DNA of 64,000 nucleotides from a bacterium (GTDB taxonomy: Bacteria > Planctomycetota > Planctomycetia > Isosphaerales > Isosphaeraceae): contig WGMM01000033.1 of the NCBI GenBank assembly GCA_016125085.1, positions 1 to 64,000 of the forward strand, given 5' to 3'. The notes below the pieces were generated by a model, which did not search any database, was not told the origin of the DNA, and was given only the letters and a program-made list of their open reading frames with translations. The position numbers and the translations under genes were made by a program. Of this stretch, positions 43,204-51,735 are shown piece by piece (within the stretch, counting starts at the first letter, position 1; each line of letters opens with the position of its first letter).

Positions 43204-44361
43204 ATGGATGCCCCGATCTACCTGGACAACAATGCCACGACGCGTGTCGACCCGCGCGTGATCGCCGCCATGCTGCCCTGTTTCGACCAGGTCTATGGCA
43301 ACCCGGCAAGCACGTCGCACGCGTTCGGGTGGGCGGCCCGGGAACTCGTCGAACGATCGCTGGAAACCATGGCCGAATGCCTGGGCTGCGAATCGCGGGA
43401 ACTGGTCATTACCTCCGGCGCCACCGAAGCGATCAACCTGGCGATCAAGGGTGCCGCCCCCGTTCTTGAACGCAAAGGCCGGCATGCCATCTCGGCCCGC
43501 AGCGAACACAAGGCCGGGATCGATCCTCTGAAAAGGTTGGAAAAGCAGGGCTGGAACGTCACGTGGCTCTCGCCCGGCCGAACCGGGCGAATCACGGCAG
43601 AACAAATTGCCGAGGCCATCACGAACGAGACGACGCTGGTTTCGATCATGCTGGCGAATAATGAAATCGGCACCGTCGCCCCGATCGCCGAAATCGCCGC
43701 CATTTGCCACGCTCAGGGCATCGTGCTGCATTCGGATGCCACGCAGGCCATCGGCAAAATGCCGGTGATTGTCGACGATCTGGATGTCGACCTGATGTCA
43801 TTTTCAGCCCACAAGTTTTATGGGCCGAAAGGCGTGGGCGGCCTGTTCGTGCGGCGGCGCGACCGTTCGGTGCGGCTCACGCCCCAGATCGAAGGTGGCG
43901 GGCACCAGCGTGGCCTGCGCAGCGGCACGCTGCCGGTACCGGGCATCGTGGGCATGGCCGAAGCGATGCGTCTTGCCGTGGCAGACCTGCCCGAAGAAAT
44001 GCCCCGGCTCGCTCACCTGCGAGACCTGCTGGAAAATGCAATCCGCACCGGGCTGGAAGGCGTCGAAGTGAACGGCGACCCGGCGCATCGCATGCCGAAC
44101 ACGACCAATCTGAGATTCGCCGGCGTGGCGGGCGAGGCCCTGATGCTGGCCATGAAAACCGTGGCGGTTTCCAGTGGCTCAGCCTGCTCGGCGGCCGATC
44201 CGGAGCCTTCGCACGTCCTCAAGTCGATCGGCCTGACCGACGACGAAGCCCGAAGCTCCCTGCGCTTCAGCCTGGGCCGGTTCACGACGGAAGAGGAAGT
44301 GACGGCAGCGGCCGGCCGTGTGATCGAAACGGTGAAGGCACTGCGGGAGTTGAAAGTATAG
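43204..44361 (+). CDS. Cysteine desulfurase (NifS/IscS type)
   Basis: A 385-residue PLP enzyme of aminotransferase class V that transfers sulfur from cysteine to Fe-S assembly or tRNA-thiolation partners. Visible: YLDNNATTRVDP start, GNPASTSHAFG, SGATEAINLAIKG, the PLP lysine in SFSAHKFYGPKGVG (Lys204) and the reactive-site Cys in SSGSACSAADPEPSHVL (Cys328). The SGSACS loop is of the group I (NifS/IscS-like) type. No adjacent IscU or SufE gene is visible. The Met at 43204 is the family-like start; an in-frame ATG at 43186 is possible. Confidence 0.93.
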   Translation: MDAPIYLDNNATTRVDPRVIAAMLPCFDQVYGNPASTSHAFGWAARELVERSLETMAECLGCESRELVITSGATEAINLAIKGAAPVLERKGRHAISARSEHKAGIDPLKRLEKQGWNVTWLSPGRTGRITAEQIAEAITNETTLVSIMLANNEIGTVAPIAEIAAICHAQGIVLHSDATQAIGKMPVIVDDLDVDLMSFSAHKFYGPKGVGGLFVRRRDRSVRLTPQIEGGGHQRGLRSGTLPVPGIVGMAEAMRLAVADLPEEMPRLAHLRDLLENAIRTGLEGVEVNGDPAHRMPNTTNLRFAGVAGEALMLAMKTVAVSSGSACSAADPEPSHVLKSIGLTDDEARSSLRFSLGRFTTEEEVTAAAGRVIETVKALRELKV

Positions 44362-44454
44362 CTGGTACACGGCAGTCGCTTGATGACCTGCTGATCGCTA
44401 TGGTTTTTCGATGCGATTTTGAGGGATCGAAATGTCGATAATGCAGCTTGGTCT

Positions 44455-44502
44455 TCCATGGAGATGATTGTGTCAAATACGTGACGGATCTCCATGGAGA
44501 TG
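44455..44502. repeat. Pair of CCATGG palindromic direct repeats
   Basis: TCCATGGAGATG occurs at 44455-44466 and again at 44491-44502, 36 bases apart. The second copy extends to the 12-bp perfect palindrome TCTCCATGGAGA (44489-44500). They lie about 90-140 bases before the DUF2760 start and may be operator sites. Confidence 0.4.
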
Positions 44503-44592
44503 CCGCGAAACCCATGGCACGGCGGCGGGCGGGGCGGTATCATACGCGAAACGCAGCACTGAATGCACTTCGATGCGCTGGAGACCGAGCCC

Positions 44593-45093
44593 GTGAACCG
44601 TCTGGCCCTTGCCTTTCAGGCTTTCTTCAAAGTTCTCTTCGACGAAGCGCTCGCCCGGGGCGTGGCTGAGGCGCTCAACCCGCCACCGCCCGAACCGCCA
44701 GCGCCGCCCGAACCGGTTCGCCATGACCTGCGGGTTCTGGCGTTATTGCAACGCGATGGCCGGCTGGTTGACTTTCTCATGGAATCGATCGACGATTACG
44801 ACGATGCCCAGGTGGGCTCTGCCGCTCGCGACATTCACGCCAGGTGCCGAAAGACGGTGCAGGACCACTTCCGGATCGAACCGATCGGCGGGGCCGAGGG
44901 CTCCAAAGCCAGCGTGCCCGTGGGCTACGACGCCTCGGCTATCCGGCTGACGGGCAACGTGGGCGGCGAAGGGCCGTGGTCGGGCAGCGTCAGCCACCCT
45001 GGCTGGCAGGTCGTGGAAGTGCGGGTGCCGGACGTGCCGGGAGCCTGGTCCGAAGCGCCTGTGCTGCAGCCTCTCGAAGTGGAAGTCGGCTGA
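44593..45093 (+). CDS. DUF2760 protein
   Basis: A 166-residue protein with the DUF2760 pattern: RLALAFQAFFKVLFDE at the start, a Pro-rich linker, HDLRVLALLQRDGRLVDFLMESIDDYDDAQVGSAARDIHARCRKTV and the final strand-rich part SGSVSHPGWQVVEVRVP. DUF2760 genes usually precede Hsp70-like genes, as here (115-base gap), so a chaperone-linked role is likely. The GTG at 44593 (GGAGA 8 bases upstream) fits the domain start; an earlier ATG at 44563 lacks a ribosome site. No annotated activity. Confidence 0.85.
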   Translation: MNRLALAFQAFFKVLFDEALARGVAEALNPPPPEPPAPPEPVRHDLRVLALLQRDGRLVDFLMESIDDYDDAQVGSAARDIHARCRKTVQDHFRIEPIGGAEGSKASVPVGYDASAIRLTGNVGGEGPWSGSVSHPGWQVVEVRVPDVPGAWSEAPVLQPLEVEVG

Positions 45094-45208
45094 TCGACTG
45101 GCGTTCGAAGGGTGATTCGAAAGCGTTGAGGATGATTTCGAATAAGCCGGGGCGCAGTTGCCGATCGATTTCGGAACTGCTGGAGAGCAAGAGGGAGACT
45201 GATCGCCG

Positions 45209-47041
45209 ATGGCCGAATTCGTGCTGGGAATTGACCTGGGAACGACCAATTCGGCCCTGGCCTGGGCTCGGGCCGGCGGTGCCGGAGCCGGCGAAACGCC
45301 GGAAAAGCCGGCGATTCTGGAGATTCCGCAGGTGGTCGCTCCTGGCGAATGCGTGAGCCAGCGCACTTTGCCGTCTTTCCTCTACATGCCGTTCGAGGGC
45401 GAGTTCGAACCGGTGGCGCTTGACCTGCCCTGGACGGCTCCCGTCGAAGGCAAGTTGCCCTGGGTCGTCGGCACGTTCGCTCGCGATCATGGGGCGAAGT
45501 TGCCGGGCCGGCTGGTCAGTTCGGCCAAAAGCTGGCTTTCTTACGGCGTGCTCGATCGCAATGCCGGGGTGCTACCCCCAACGGCACCACCGGATCTGGC
45601 GAAAATCTCGCCGGTTGAGGCCTCCGTGGCCTATCTCGCCCACCTGCGTGACGCATGGAACACCCACGCGGCAGCTCAGGGGTGGAACGCGCCGTTCGAG
45701 GATCAGGAAATCTACCTGACGGTGCCGGCCTCGTTCGACACGGTGGCCCGCGACCTGACCATACAGGCGGCGCGGAATGTCGGCGCCACGAACCTGACGA
45801 TTCTGGAAGAGCCCCAGGCCGCGTTTTACGCCTGGCTCGCCGTATCGGGCGAAACTTGGCGAAAGTCGGTCCAGGTGGGCGACCTGGTGCTTGTATGCGA
45901 CATCGGCGGCGGCACGAGCGATTTCACGCTGATCGCCGTGGGCGAAGAAGACGGCACGCTCAAGCTGGAACGGGTGGCCGTGGGCGACCACATCCTGCTG
46001 GGTGGCGACAATATGGACCTGGCCCTGGCCTATGCCGTGGCGGGGACGCTCAAGTCCGGCATGGACGGTCTGGACGCCAACCAGAAGATCGCCCTGGTGC
46101 ACGGCTGCCGGGCAGCCAAAGAAAAGCTATTCAGCGACCCGAAGGAATCGAAGGCCACGATCACCATCCTGGGCAAGGGTTCCAAGGTCATCGGCGGGGC
46201 GATCAAAGCAACGCTTGAGCGGGAGATGCTCGAACAGGTCATCCTGAGCGGCTTCTTCCCCGCGTGCGGATCCGGTGAAGCCCCCGCCCGTGGCCGCCGG
46301 CTGGGCCTGACCGAAATCGGCCTGCCTTATGCCGCGGATCCGGCGATCACCAAACATCTCGCCCAGTTCCTGGCTCGGCACGGGGCTTTGTCGGATGGCT
46401 CCGCCGCCGCGAAGCCGACGAAAATTCTGTTCAACGGCGGCGTTTTCGAAGCCGCCCCACTGAGGGACCGGCTGACGGAAACGCTCACAAGCTGGACAGG
46501 TGCCGAAGTGCCCGCTTTGCCTGCGGCCGATCTGCATCTTTCCGTGGCCCTGGGGGCGGCTCAATATGGCCTGGCCCGGCTGGGCAAGGGCGTGCGGATT
46601 CGTGGCGGCGTGAACCGGTCGTATTACATCGGCCTGGAAACGCCTGCCCCGGCCGTTCCGGGCGTGCCGCCGCCCGTAAAGGCCCTGTGCGTGGTGCCGA
46701 TGGGCATGGAAGAAGGCACCCAGGCCGACGTGCCGACACCCGACCTGGGCCTGTATGTGGGCGAAGAGGCCGAATTTCGCTTCCTGGCATCCACCCACCG
46801 GCACGACGATGTCCCGGGAACGGTGCTCGATCGCTGGGATCCCGACGCCCTGGCCGAGCTGCCGCCGCTGAAAACCACCCTCGAAGCCCGATCGCCCGAG
46901 GAAGTCGGTCAGGCGGTGCCGGTGCGAATCGTGGCCCGGGTGACCGAACTGGGCACCATCGAACTTTCGTGCCGAAGCCTGGAAGATGACCGGGCCTGGA
47001 GCCTGGAATACAATTTGCGGCAGGCGGAGGCCGGGGCATGA
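45209..47041 (+). CDS. Hsp70 family protein
   Basis: A 610-residue Hsp70-like ATPase. Actin-type nucleotide sites are present: phosphate-1 FVLGIDLGTTNSALAW (6-21) and phosphate-2 LVCDIGGGTSDFTL (about 228-241), plus the adenosine-side FNGGVFEA. The C terminus is a shorter beta-rich substrate-binding-like part (about 465-610) with no canonical helical lid or EEVD tail, so it is not classic DnaK. It forms a module with the upstream DUF2760 gene. Its last codons overlap the MurQ start (ATGA at 47038). Often a second, larger Hsp70 is linked to this module elsewhere; here MurQ follows instead. Confidence 0.9.
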   Translation: MAEFVLGIDLGTTNSALAWARAGGAGAGETPEKPAILEIPQVVAPGECVSQRTLPSFLYMPFEGEFEPVALDLPWTAPVEGKLPWVVGTFARDHGAKLPGRLVSSAKSWLSYGVLDRNAGVLPPTAPPDLAKISPVEASVAYLAHLRDAWNTHAAAQGWNAPFEDQEIYLTVPASFDTVARDLTIQAARNVGATNLTILEEPQAAFYAWLAVSGETWRKSVQVGDLVLVCDIGGGTSDFTLIAVGEEDGTLKLERVAVGDHILLGGDNMDLALAYAVAGTLKSGMDGLDANQKIALVHGCRAAKEKLFSDPKESKATITILGKGSKVIGGAIKATLEREMLEQVILSGFFPACGSGEAPARGRRLGLTEIGLPYAADPAITKHLAQFLARHGALSDGSAAAKPTKILFNGGVFEAAPLRDRLTETLTSWTGAEVPALPAADLHLSVALGAAQYGLARLGKGVRIRGGVNRSYYIGLETPAPAVPGVPPPVKALCVVPMGMEEGTQADVPTPDLGLYVGEEAEFRFLASTHRHDDVPGTVLDRWDPDALAELPPLKTTLEARSPEEVGQAVPVRIVARVTELGTIELSCRSLEDDRAWSLEYNLRQAEAGA

Positions 47042-48027
47042 GCGGGGCAGGTGGCGAGCAGGTGCCGGGGATGGCTGGAAATGCCGATGGCACATCACGA
47101 TCGGTCATGGACATTGACCGGCTGACGACCGAAGCCGTGAACGAAGTCTCAGCCACGATCGACACGGCCGACGCCCTCGAAATCGTGCGCATCATGAACG
47201 CCGAAGATGCCGCGACCGTCGCAGCCGTCGGGGCGGTTTCTCCCGAAGTCGCCCGTGCGATCGACATCGTGGCGGAAGCGTTCCGCACTGGCGGCCGGCT
47301 GATCTACATGGGCGCGGGCACTTCAGGCAGGCTGGGCGTGCTGGACGCCAGCGAATGCCCGCCCACGTTCGGCAGCGAGCCGGGCATGGTCGTCGGCCTG
47401 ATCGCCGGCGGCGAACGGGCGCTGCGGCATCCCGTGGAAGGTGCCGAAGATTCTCCCGAACAGGGGGCGGCTGACCTGAAGGCACTGGCACTGACGAGCC
47501 GCGACGTCGTCATGGGCATCGCGACATCGGGGCGGACACCCTACGTGCTCGGCGGATTAAGCTATGCAGGCGAAATCGGCGCCGCCACGATCGGCTTCGC
47601 CTGCAACCAGCCTTCGGCGATGGACAATATGGTGCAGGTCATGATCGCGCCGGTCGTCGGCCCCGAGGTGCTTTCGGGCAGTACCCGGCTCAAAGCGGGC
47701 ACGGCGACGAAACTGGTCTTGAACATGATCACGACCGGGGCGATGATCCGGATCGGCAAAACCTACGGCAACCGCATGGTCGACCTGAAGCCCCTGAACG
47801 AAAAATTGCGGATCCGCAGCAGGCGGATCATTCGCGACATCGCAGGGGTGGATGATTCGACCGCAGCCGCATGCCTGGCCGCGACCTCCGGCCACTTGAA
47901 GCCGGCGCTGACGATGGCCCTGGCGGGCATCGATGCCGGGCATGCACATCGACTGCTTGCAGCCAATGGCGGGCATGTGCGATCGGCTGTCGCGGCAGCG
48001 TTGGAGATTCAAGGTGAGCCGAATTGA
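47038..48027 (+). CDS. murQ: N-acetylmuramic acid 6-phosphate etherase
   Basis: A 329-residue SIS-domain enzyme that cleaves the lactyl ether of MurNAc-6-phosphate to GlcNAc-6-phosphate and lactate. Clear MurQ segments: LTTEAVNEVSATIDT, phosphosugar loop GAGTSGRLGVLDASECPPTF (92-111, catalytic Glu106 region), IAGGERALR, and the C-terminal HLKPALTMALAGIDAGHAHRLL lid. The start overlaps the Hsp70 stop by four bases (ATGA) with GGAGG eight bases upstream, so the two genes are translationally coupled. A BadF-family sugar kinase gene follows after 60 bases, forming a MurNAc-use pair. Confidence 0.95.
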   Translation: MSGAGGEQVPGMAGNADGTSRSVMDIDRLTTEAVNEVSATIDTADALEIVRIMNAEDAATVAAVGAVSPEVARAIDIVAEAFRTGGRLIYMGAGTSGRLGVLDASECPPTFGSEPGMVVGLIAGGERALRHPVEGAEDSPEQGAADLKALALTSRDVVMGIATSGRTPYVLGGLSYAGEIGAATIGFACNQPSAMDNMVQVMIAPVVGPEVLSGSTRLKAGTATKLVLNMITTGAMIRIGKTYGNRMVDLKPLNEKLRIRSRRIIRDIAGVDDSTAAACLAATSGHLKPALTMALAGIDAGHAHRLLAANGGHVRSAVAAALEIQGEPN

Positions 48028-48087
48028 CTTCACTTCAGCCGGATCGTACCTGACACGACCGGCAATCCTGAGAAGGAACTCCAAGAG

Positions 48088-49050
48088 ATGACCGTTTCTT
48101 CGACCGGCAAGGGCGGCTGGATCGTATCGATCGACGGCGGCGGCACTTCCACCGAGGCCGTTCTGGCCGATACGAACGGGAATGTGCTTGGCGAAGGGCA
48201 CAGCGGGCCCTCCAACCCGAAATCGGCCGGTGTGAAGGCGGCCATGAAGGCGCTGGACGATGCGATCGCGGCCGCGTTCGCTTCAGCTGGGCTTCCGCCG
48301 CAACCCGTTGCCGTGGCAAGTCTTGGGTTGGCGGGGTTCGATCGCGAAGAAGACCGGGCGATTCTGGCCGACTGGGCTGGCGGGCGTTCGGTGGTGCCGA
48401 TCGGCAAGCTTGTCCTGACCAACGACGGCCAGCTCGTCGTGGCTGCGGGCACGCCGGATGGCTGGGGGGTCGGTATCATCGGCGGCACGGGTTCGATCGC
48501 TGTGGGCAAATCGCCCGAAGGCGTTTTCGACCGAGCCGGCGGCTGGGGGCACCTGATCGGTGACGAAGGCTCGGCCTACAAGCTGGTGATGGACACTCTA
48601 AGGTTCGTGGCCAAGTCGGTGGATGGCCGCATGCCGGCCGAGGCGACATCGGCGGTGCTCAATCGTAAAGTGATGGAAGCACTGGGGTTGACCGACGACC
48701 CGAACGGGATCGTGAGTGTCGTCTATCGCCCGGAATATGACCGGGCGAAGCTGGCCAGCCTGGCCCCGGCGATCCTCGAAGCGATCCGGGCCGAGCCGCG
48801 CATGGTAGCCGTGCTTTTGAAACCCGCCGGAGTGGAACTGGCCGAAGCGGCCGCGGCCGTGGCCCGGAAATTGAAACTGCCGGCGAAGCTGCCCGTCGGC
48901 ATCGCCGGGTCTTTCGTTCTGGGCACGCCCGAGGTGAAAGACGCCCTGATCGCCCATCTCAAGCGGCTCGGTTACGACCCGATCGTGACCGAAGTGCATC
49001 GCCCGGTTCTGGGCGGCCTCGTGATCGCCCGAGCGGCTCTGGCTGAGTGA
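48088..49050 (+). CDS. BadF/BcrA-type N-acetylhexosamine kinase
   Basis: A 320-residue sugar kinase of the BadF/BadG/BcrA ATPase family, most like GlcNAc/MurNAc kinases (NagK/MurK). Phosphate-1 is SIDGGGTSTEAVL, phosphate-2 IGGTGSIAVG, followed by the catalytic GGWGHLIGDEGSAY; adenosine region VGIAGSFVLG. Placement right after murQ (60 bases) suggests it makes MurNAc-6-phosphate or phosphorylates GlcNAc in peptidoglycan recycling; the substrate is inferred from context. Confidence 0.88.
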   Translation: MTVSSTGKGGWIVSIDGGGTSTEAVLADTNGNVLGEGHSGPSNPKSAGVKAAMKALDDAIAAAFASAGLPPQPVAVASLGLAGFDREEDRAILADWAGGRSVVPIGKLVLTNDGQLVVAAGTPDGWGVGIIGGTGSIAVGKSPEGVFDRAGGWGHLIGDEGSAYKLVMDTLRFVAKSVDGRMPAEATSAVLNRKVMEALGLTDDPNGIVSVVYRPEYDRAKLASLAPAILEAIRAEPRMVAVLLKPAGVELAEAAAAVARKLKLPAKLPVGIAGSFVLGTPEVKDALIAHLKRLGYDPIVTEVHRPVLGGLVIARAALAE

Positions 49051-49131
49051 ACGACGATTTCGAAGGGGCGAATTCGATTCGTCGAAATGCAAAAGGAAAA
49101 TGCCACTCACAGGATCGCTTGCGGCCTACGT

Positions 49132-49233
49132 GCCGGAAGCGTCAGCGACGGATAATTGTGATAGATCATGGCATTTCGAATCGACATGATGCATTCGCAC
49201 GCTGGTATCGCTTCGGTCGCTGACGCTTCCGGC
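49132..49233. repeat. 18-bp perfect inverted repeat element
   Basis: GCCGGAAGCGTCAGCGAC (49132-49149) and its exact inverse complement (49216-49233) flank 66 bases of AT-richer sequence with a nested ATCATG/CATGAT repeat. It lies between the convergent kinase and YfhO-like genes. From memory, very similar GC-rich intergenic palindromes recur in planctomycete genomes, so this is likely a dispersed repeat of the REP or MITE kind. It can also act as a terminator for either gene. Confidence 0.7.
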
Positions 49234-49302
49234 TCGATTTCGCTATGATCCAAGTCGCTGGGGAATTGCGATCAGGTCGAATTGAATGTCCGTCGAACGA
49301 CT

Positions 49303-51735
49303 TCAATCGACTTTCGGAATCGGTTCTTTCGACGAATTGCGATTTCGCCGTGCGAAGCTCAAAAGCATTATGAAAATCGAGCTGATCACACTTGCGGGGA
49401 TCGTGTAGGCCAGGCTCACCGGGCGATATTTCAGGCGGATCTTCGTTTCTGTCATTTCGGTCCTGGTACCGCTGCTCGGCACGGTGATCGCCTGAATGCC
49501 ACCGAAGACAGGCCGGATCGGGTATTCCTGGCCGCTCGATTCGTCGATCGCGAGCCAGCCTTCGTCGTAAGTGCGCCGCAGGATGATCAGGGCTGTGCGG
49601 GAATGGCGGACAGTCAGGGCAAGCCGCAATCGATCTGTTATCACGGTCGCTTCCGTGTCGAGTCTGTCCGAAGTCAGTAGTCCAAAATTGAAGGAATCGT
49701 CTCGCTGGAATTCATGTTGCCGTTCGAAGGCCGCGATCGTCGGGTTCGAGAACAGCTGGTCGAACGCGCTGAAATGGTCTCTCGCGATCGAGAAACCGCG
49801 AGCAGTGTAAGCCCAGTCGGGTAAGTTCGAATCAGGGCGCAGGTGGTCCGTCAGATACAGCGTTCGCGGCCCAGGCATCGTTTTCGGTATCGCTTCCGAA
49901 AGTGGATCATACGGAAAGGCTTTTCCGGCTTCGATCCAGCTGCCTGGCGATGGCCGGACTACGTCGATGGAATAGCGAACTCCCATGCTGAGGAACGGGT
50001 TCTTTTCCTTCGCTCCATGTGTGCGATTGATATTGGAAGTAATTACTTCGATTTTGGTCTTGAGCAATTCGTTGGCTGTGGGCATCGAGACGCCGAAATA
50101 GGCAGCGGCGGTCGTCGCTCCGGCGGTCACCGGCACGTTGTCGAGCTTGCCGCCGACCATGACAGGTCCATTGGCGGATTCCTCGGCCAGGCGGGTCAAA
50201 AGCGAGCTCGATTCCGGCAGGCCCAGGCTCCAGCCCCAGCGTGTCGGACCGGCGAAATAGAAGTACGTCAATTCGCAGGTCGCCAGCAGAAACAGCAGCA
50301 CTTTCAGCTTTGGCCGAGTCAGTGACAGAAGGATCAGGATCGCGAAGAAATAAAATGAAACCAGCGTGACGACGAAAATGAGCGGATCGGTGAAGCCAGC
50401 GAGTTTCACGGCGGAATCGACCACAGGCAATTTGGCCCCGATGCCGGGTGCGATCAGGGGCTTGCTCAGAAAGCTCCGAAGAAACCAGGCAGAGCTGATG
50501 AAAGTGGCCAGAATCGCGACGATCGAGCCCGCATTCGGCCAGCGGCCCCAACCGCGCGCGGCGGCCAGCGCAAGCCCGAGGTGAGCGAGCACTCCATAAC
50601 GCCCCGGGCAGCGGAAAAGGCCCATACCGGGCAATTCGATGAGGGTGGCGTATCCTTCGACCGACCATTGGGGCATGGTGGAAATGCCGAACCCGGCGAT
50701 GATCAGGGCCAACAGCGGAAACGACCGATTTTCCCATTCCGCCCGGGTGAAAATGCCGATGATCGCGAGAATGAGCCCGGCCGTGCCTGCGAACATGGCG
50801 GCTTCGAATCGGGTGGTGTTTCGCAATGTCCAGAACGCGCCTTCCGGGCCGCCAGCGACGCGCCGGGTCCAGAGCGGAACGGCCAGTTCGGTCAGGCATT
50901 CGACTGGGTAGGAATAATAGGAAAGCGTGCTCAGGCTGCGGTTCAGGGCACCGACCGAATCCGCATATTGAAATGAAAGAGCCAGTTGGGGCGAAGCGAT
51001 CGCGGCGGCGAGCGTCACAGCCACGAGCAACCCGGGCCATCGGCGCAGAAGGGAACGGTCGGCGAAAGTACGTGTGGAGACCCAGATCGCCAGGCCCAGG
51101 CTTGTGAGCTGGGCCATTTGAAAGTGGCCGATCAGCGCAAGGCAGGCGAGCGAGATCGACAAGAGTGACAACCCGCGGCGGCCGGAGCGATTCCAGCCGC
51201 TGTCGAGCCACGTTTCGGTGCCGAGAAATGCGGCGGGCATCCAGGCCATGCCGAGGATGGCCCATTCCTTGCTGGCCTGGATCGTAGGGAAACCGCCGAG
51301 AACGAAGATCATGGCACCCAGGGCGGCTCCCAGCGGCATGGCCCCCAATCGGCGTGCCAGCAGGTATGAAAACGCCAACGCCAGGTATTGATGCAGGCAC
51401 TGGCTGACGCGATAGCCGAGACTGGTGCCGAAGGCGGGATAGATGAACCAGTGAGGAGTGTAAAAGGCTCCGACTTCGCTTTCGGCGGCAAGGGGCATGC
51501 CGAAGCCGAATCGGTCGCTCCAAAGTGGCAACTCGCCTGAACTCAGGCTTCGCACGAGTTCGCTTTTGAGAGGCCGGAAGAAGCGGTCCGGATCGCCACC
51601 GACGACTTCGATGCCGGCAATTTGAGCCACGATGAAAATGCCGAAAAGCCCTGAAGCGAGCAAGAACGCATGACGGGAATGGCGGGAATGCCCGGAAATC
51701 GGGTCTTCCCGCGGCTCCGTGGGCTCCTGGCTCAT
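49303..51735 (-). CDS. YfhO-like multi-pass membrane protein
   Basis: An 810-residue protein of the bacterial membrane protein YfhO type (GT-C-like fold). It has about 12-14 hydrophobic segments, starting with LLASGLFGIFIVAQIAGI and ending with LAYTIPASVISSIFIMLL; the first loop contains LPLWSDRFGFGMPLAAESEVGAFYTPHWFIYP, the segment shared by YfhO relatives that use lipid-linked sugars. A glycosyl or phospho-group transfer at the outer face is possible, but nothing specific can be claimed. Its start codon overlaps the stop of the upstream cytochrome c/WD40 gene (51732-51735), so they are coupled. Confidence 0.75.
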   Translation of the reverse strand: MSQEPTEPREDPISGHSRHSRHAFLLASGLFGIFIVAQIAGIEVVGGDPDRFFRPLKSELVRSLSSGELPLWSDRFGFGMPLAAESEVGAFYTPHWFIYPAFGTSLGYRVSQCLHQYLALAFSYLLARRLGAMPLGAALGAMIFVLGGFPTIQASKEWAILGMAWMPAAFLGTETWLDSGWNRSGRRGLSLLSISLACLALIGHFQMAQLTSLGLAIWVSTRTFADRSLLRRWPGLLVAVTLAAAIASPQLALSFQYADSVGALNRSLSTLSYYSYPVECLTELAVPLWTRRVAGGPEGAFWTLRNTTRFEAAMFAGTAGLILAIIGIFTRAEWENRSFPLLALIIAGFGISTMPQWSVEGYATLIELPGMGLFRCPGRYGVLAHLGLALAAARGWGRWPNAGSIVAILATFISSAWFLRSFLSKPLIAPGIGAKLPVVDSAVKLAGFTDPLIFVVTLVSFYFFAILILLSLTRPKLKVLLFLLATCELTYFYFAGPTRWGWSLGLPESSSLLTRLAEESANGPVMVGGKLDNVPVTAGATTAAAYFGVSMPTANELLKTKIEVITSNINRTHGAKEKNPFLSMGVRYSIDVVRPSPGSWIEAGKAFPYDPLSEAIPKTMPGPRTLYLTDHLRPDSNLPDWAYTARGFSIARDHFSAFDQLFSNPTIAAFERQHEFQRDDSFNFGLLTSDRLDTEATVITDRLRLALTVRHSRTALIILRRTYDEGWLAIDESSGQEYPIRPVFGGIQAITVPSSGTRTEMTETKIRLKYRPVSLAYTIPASVISSIFIMLLSFARRNRNSSKEPIPKVD

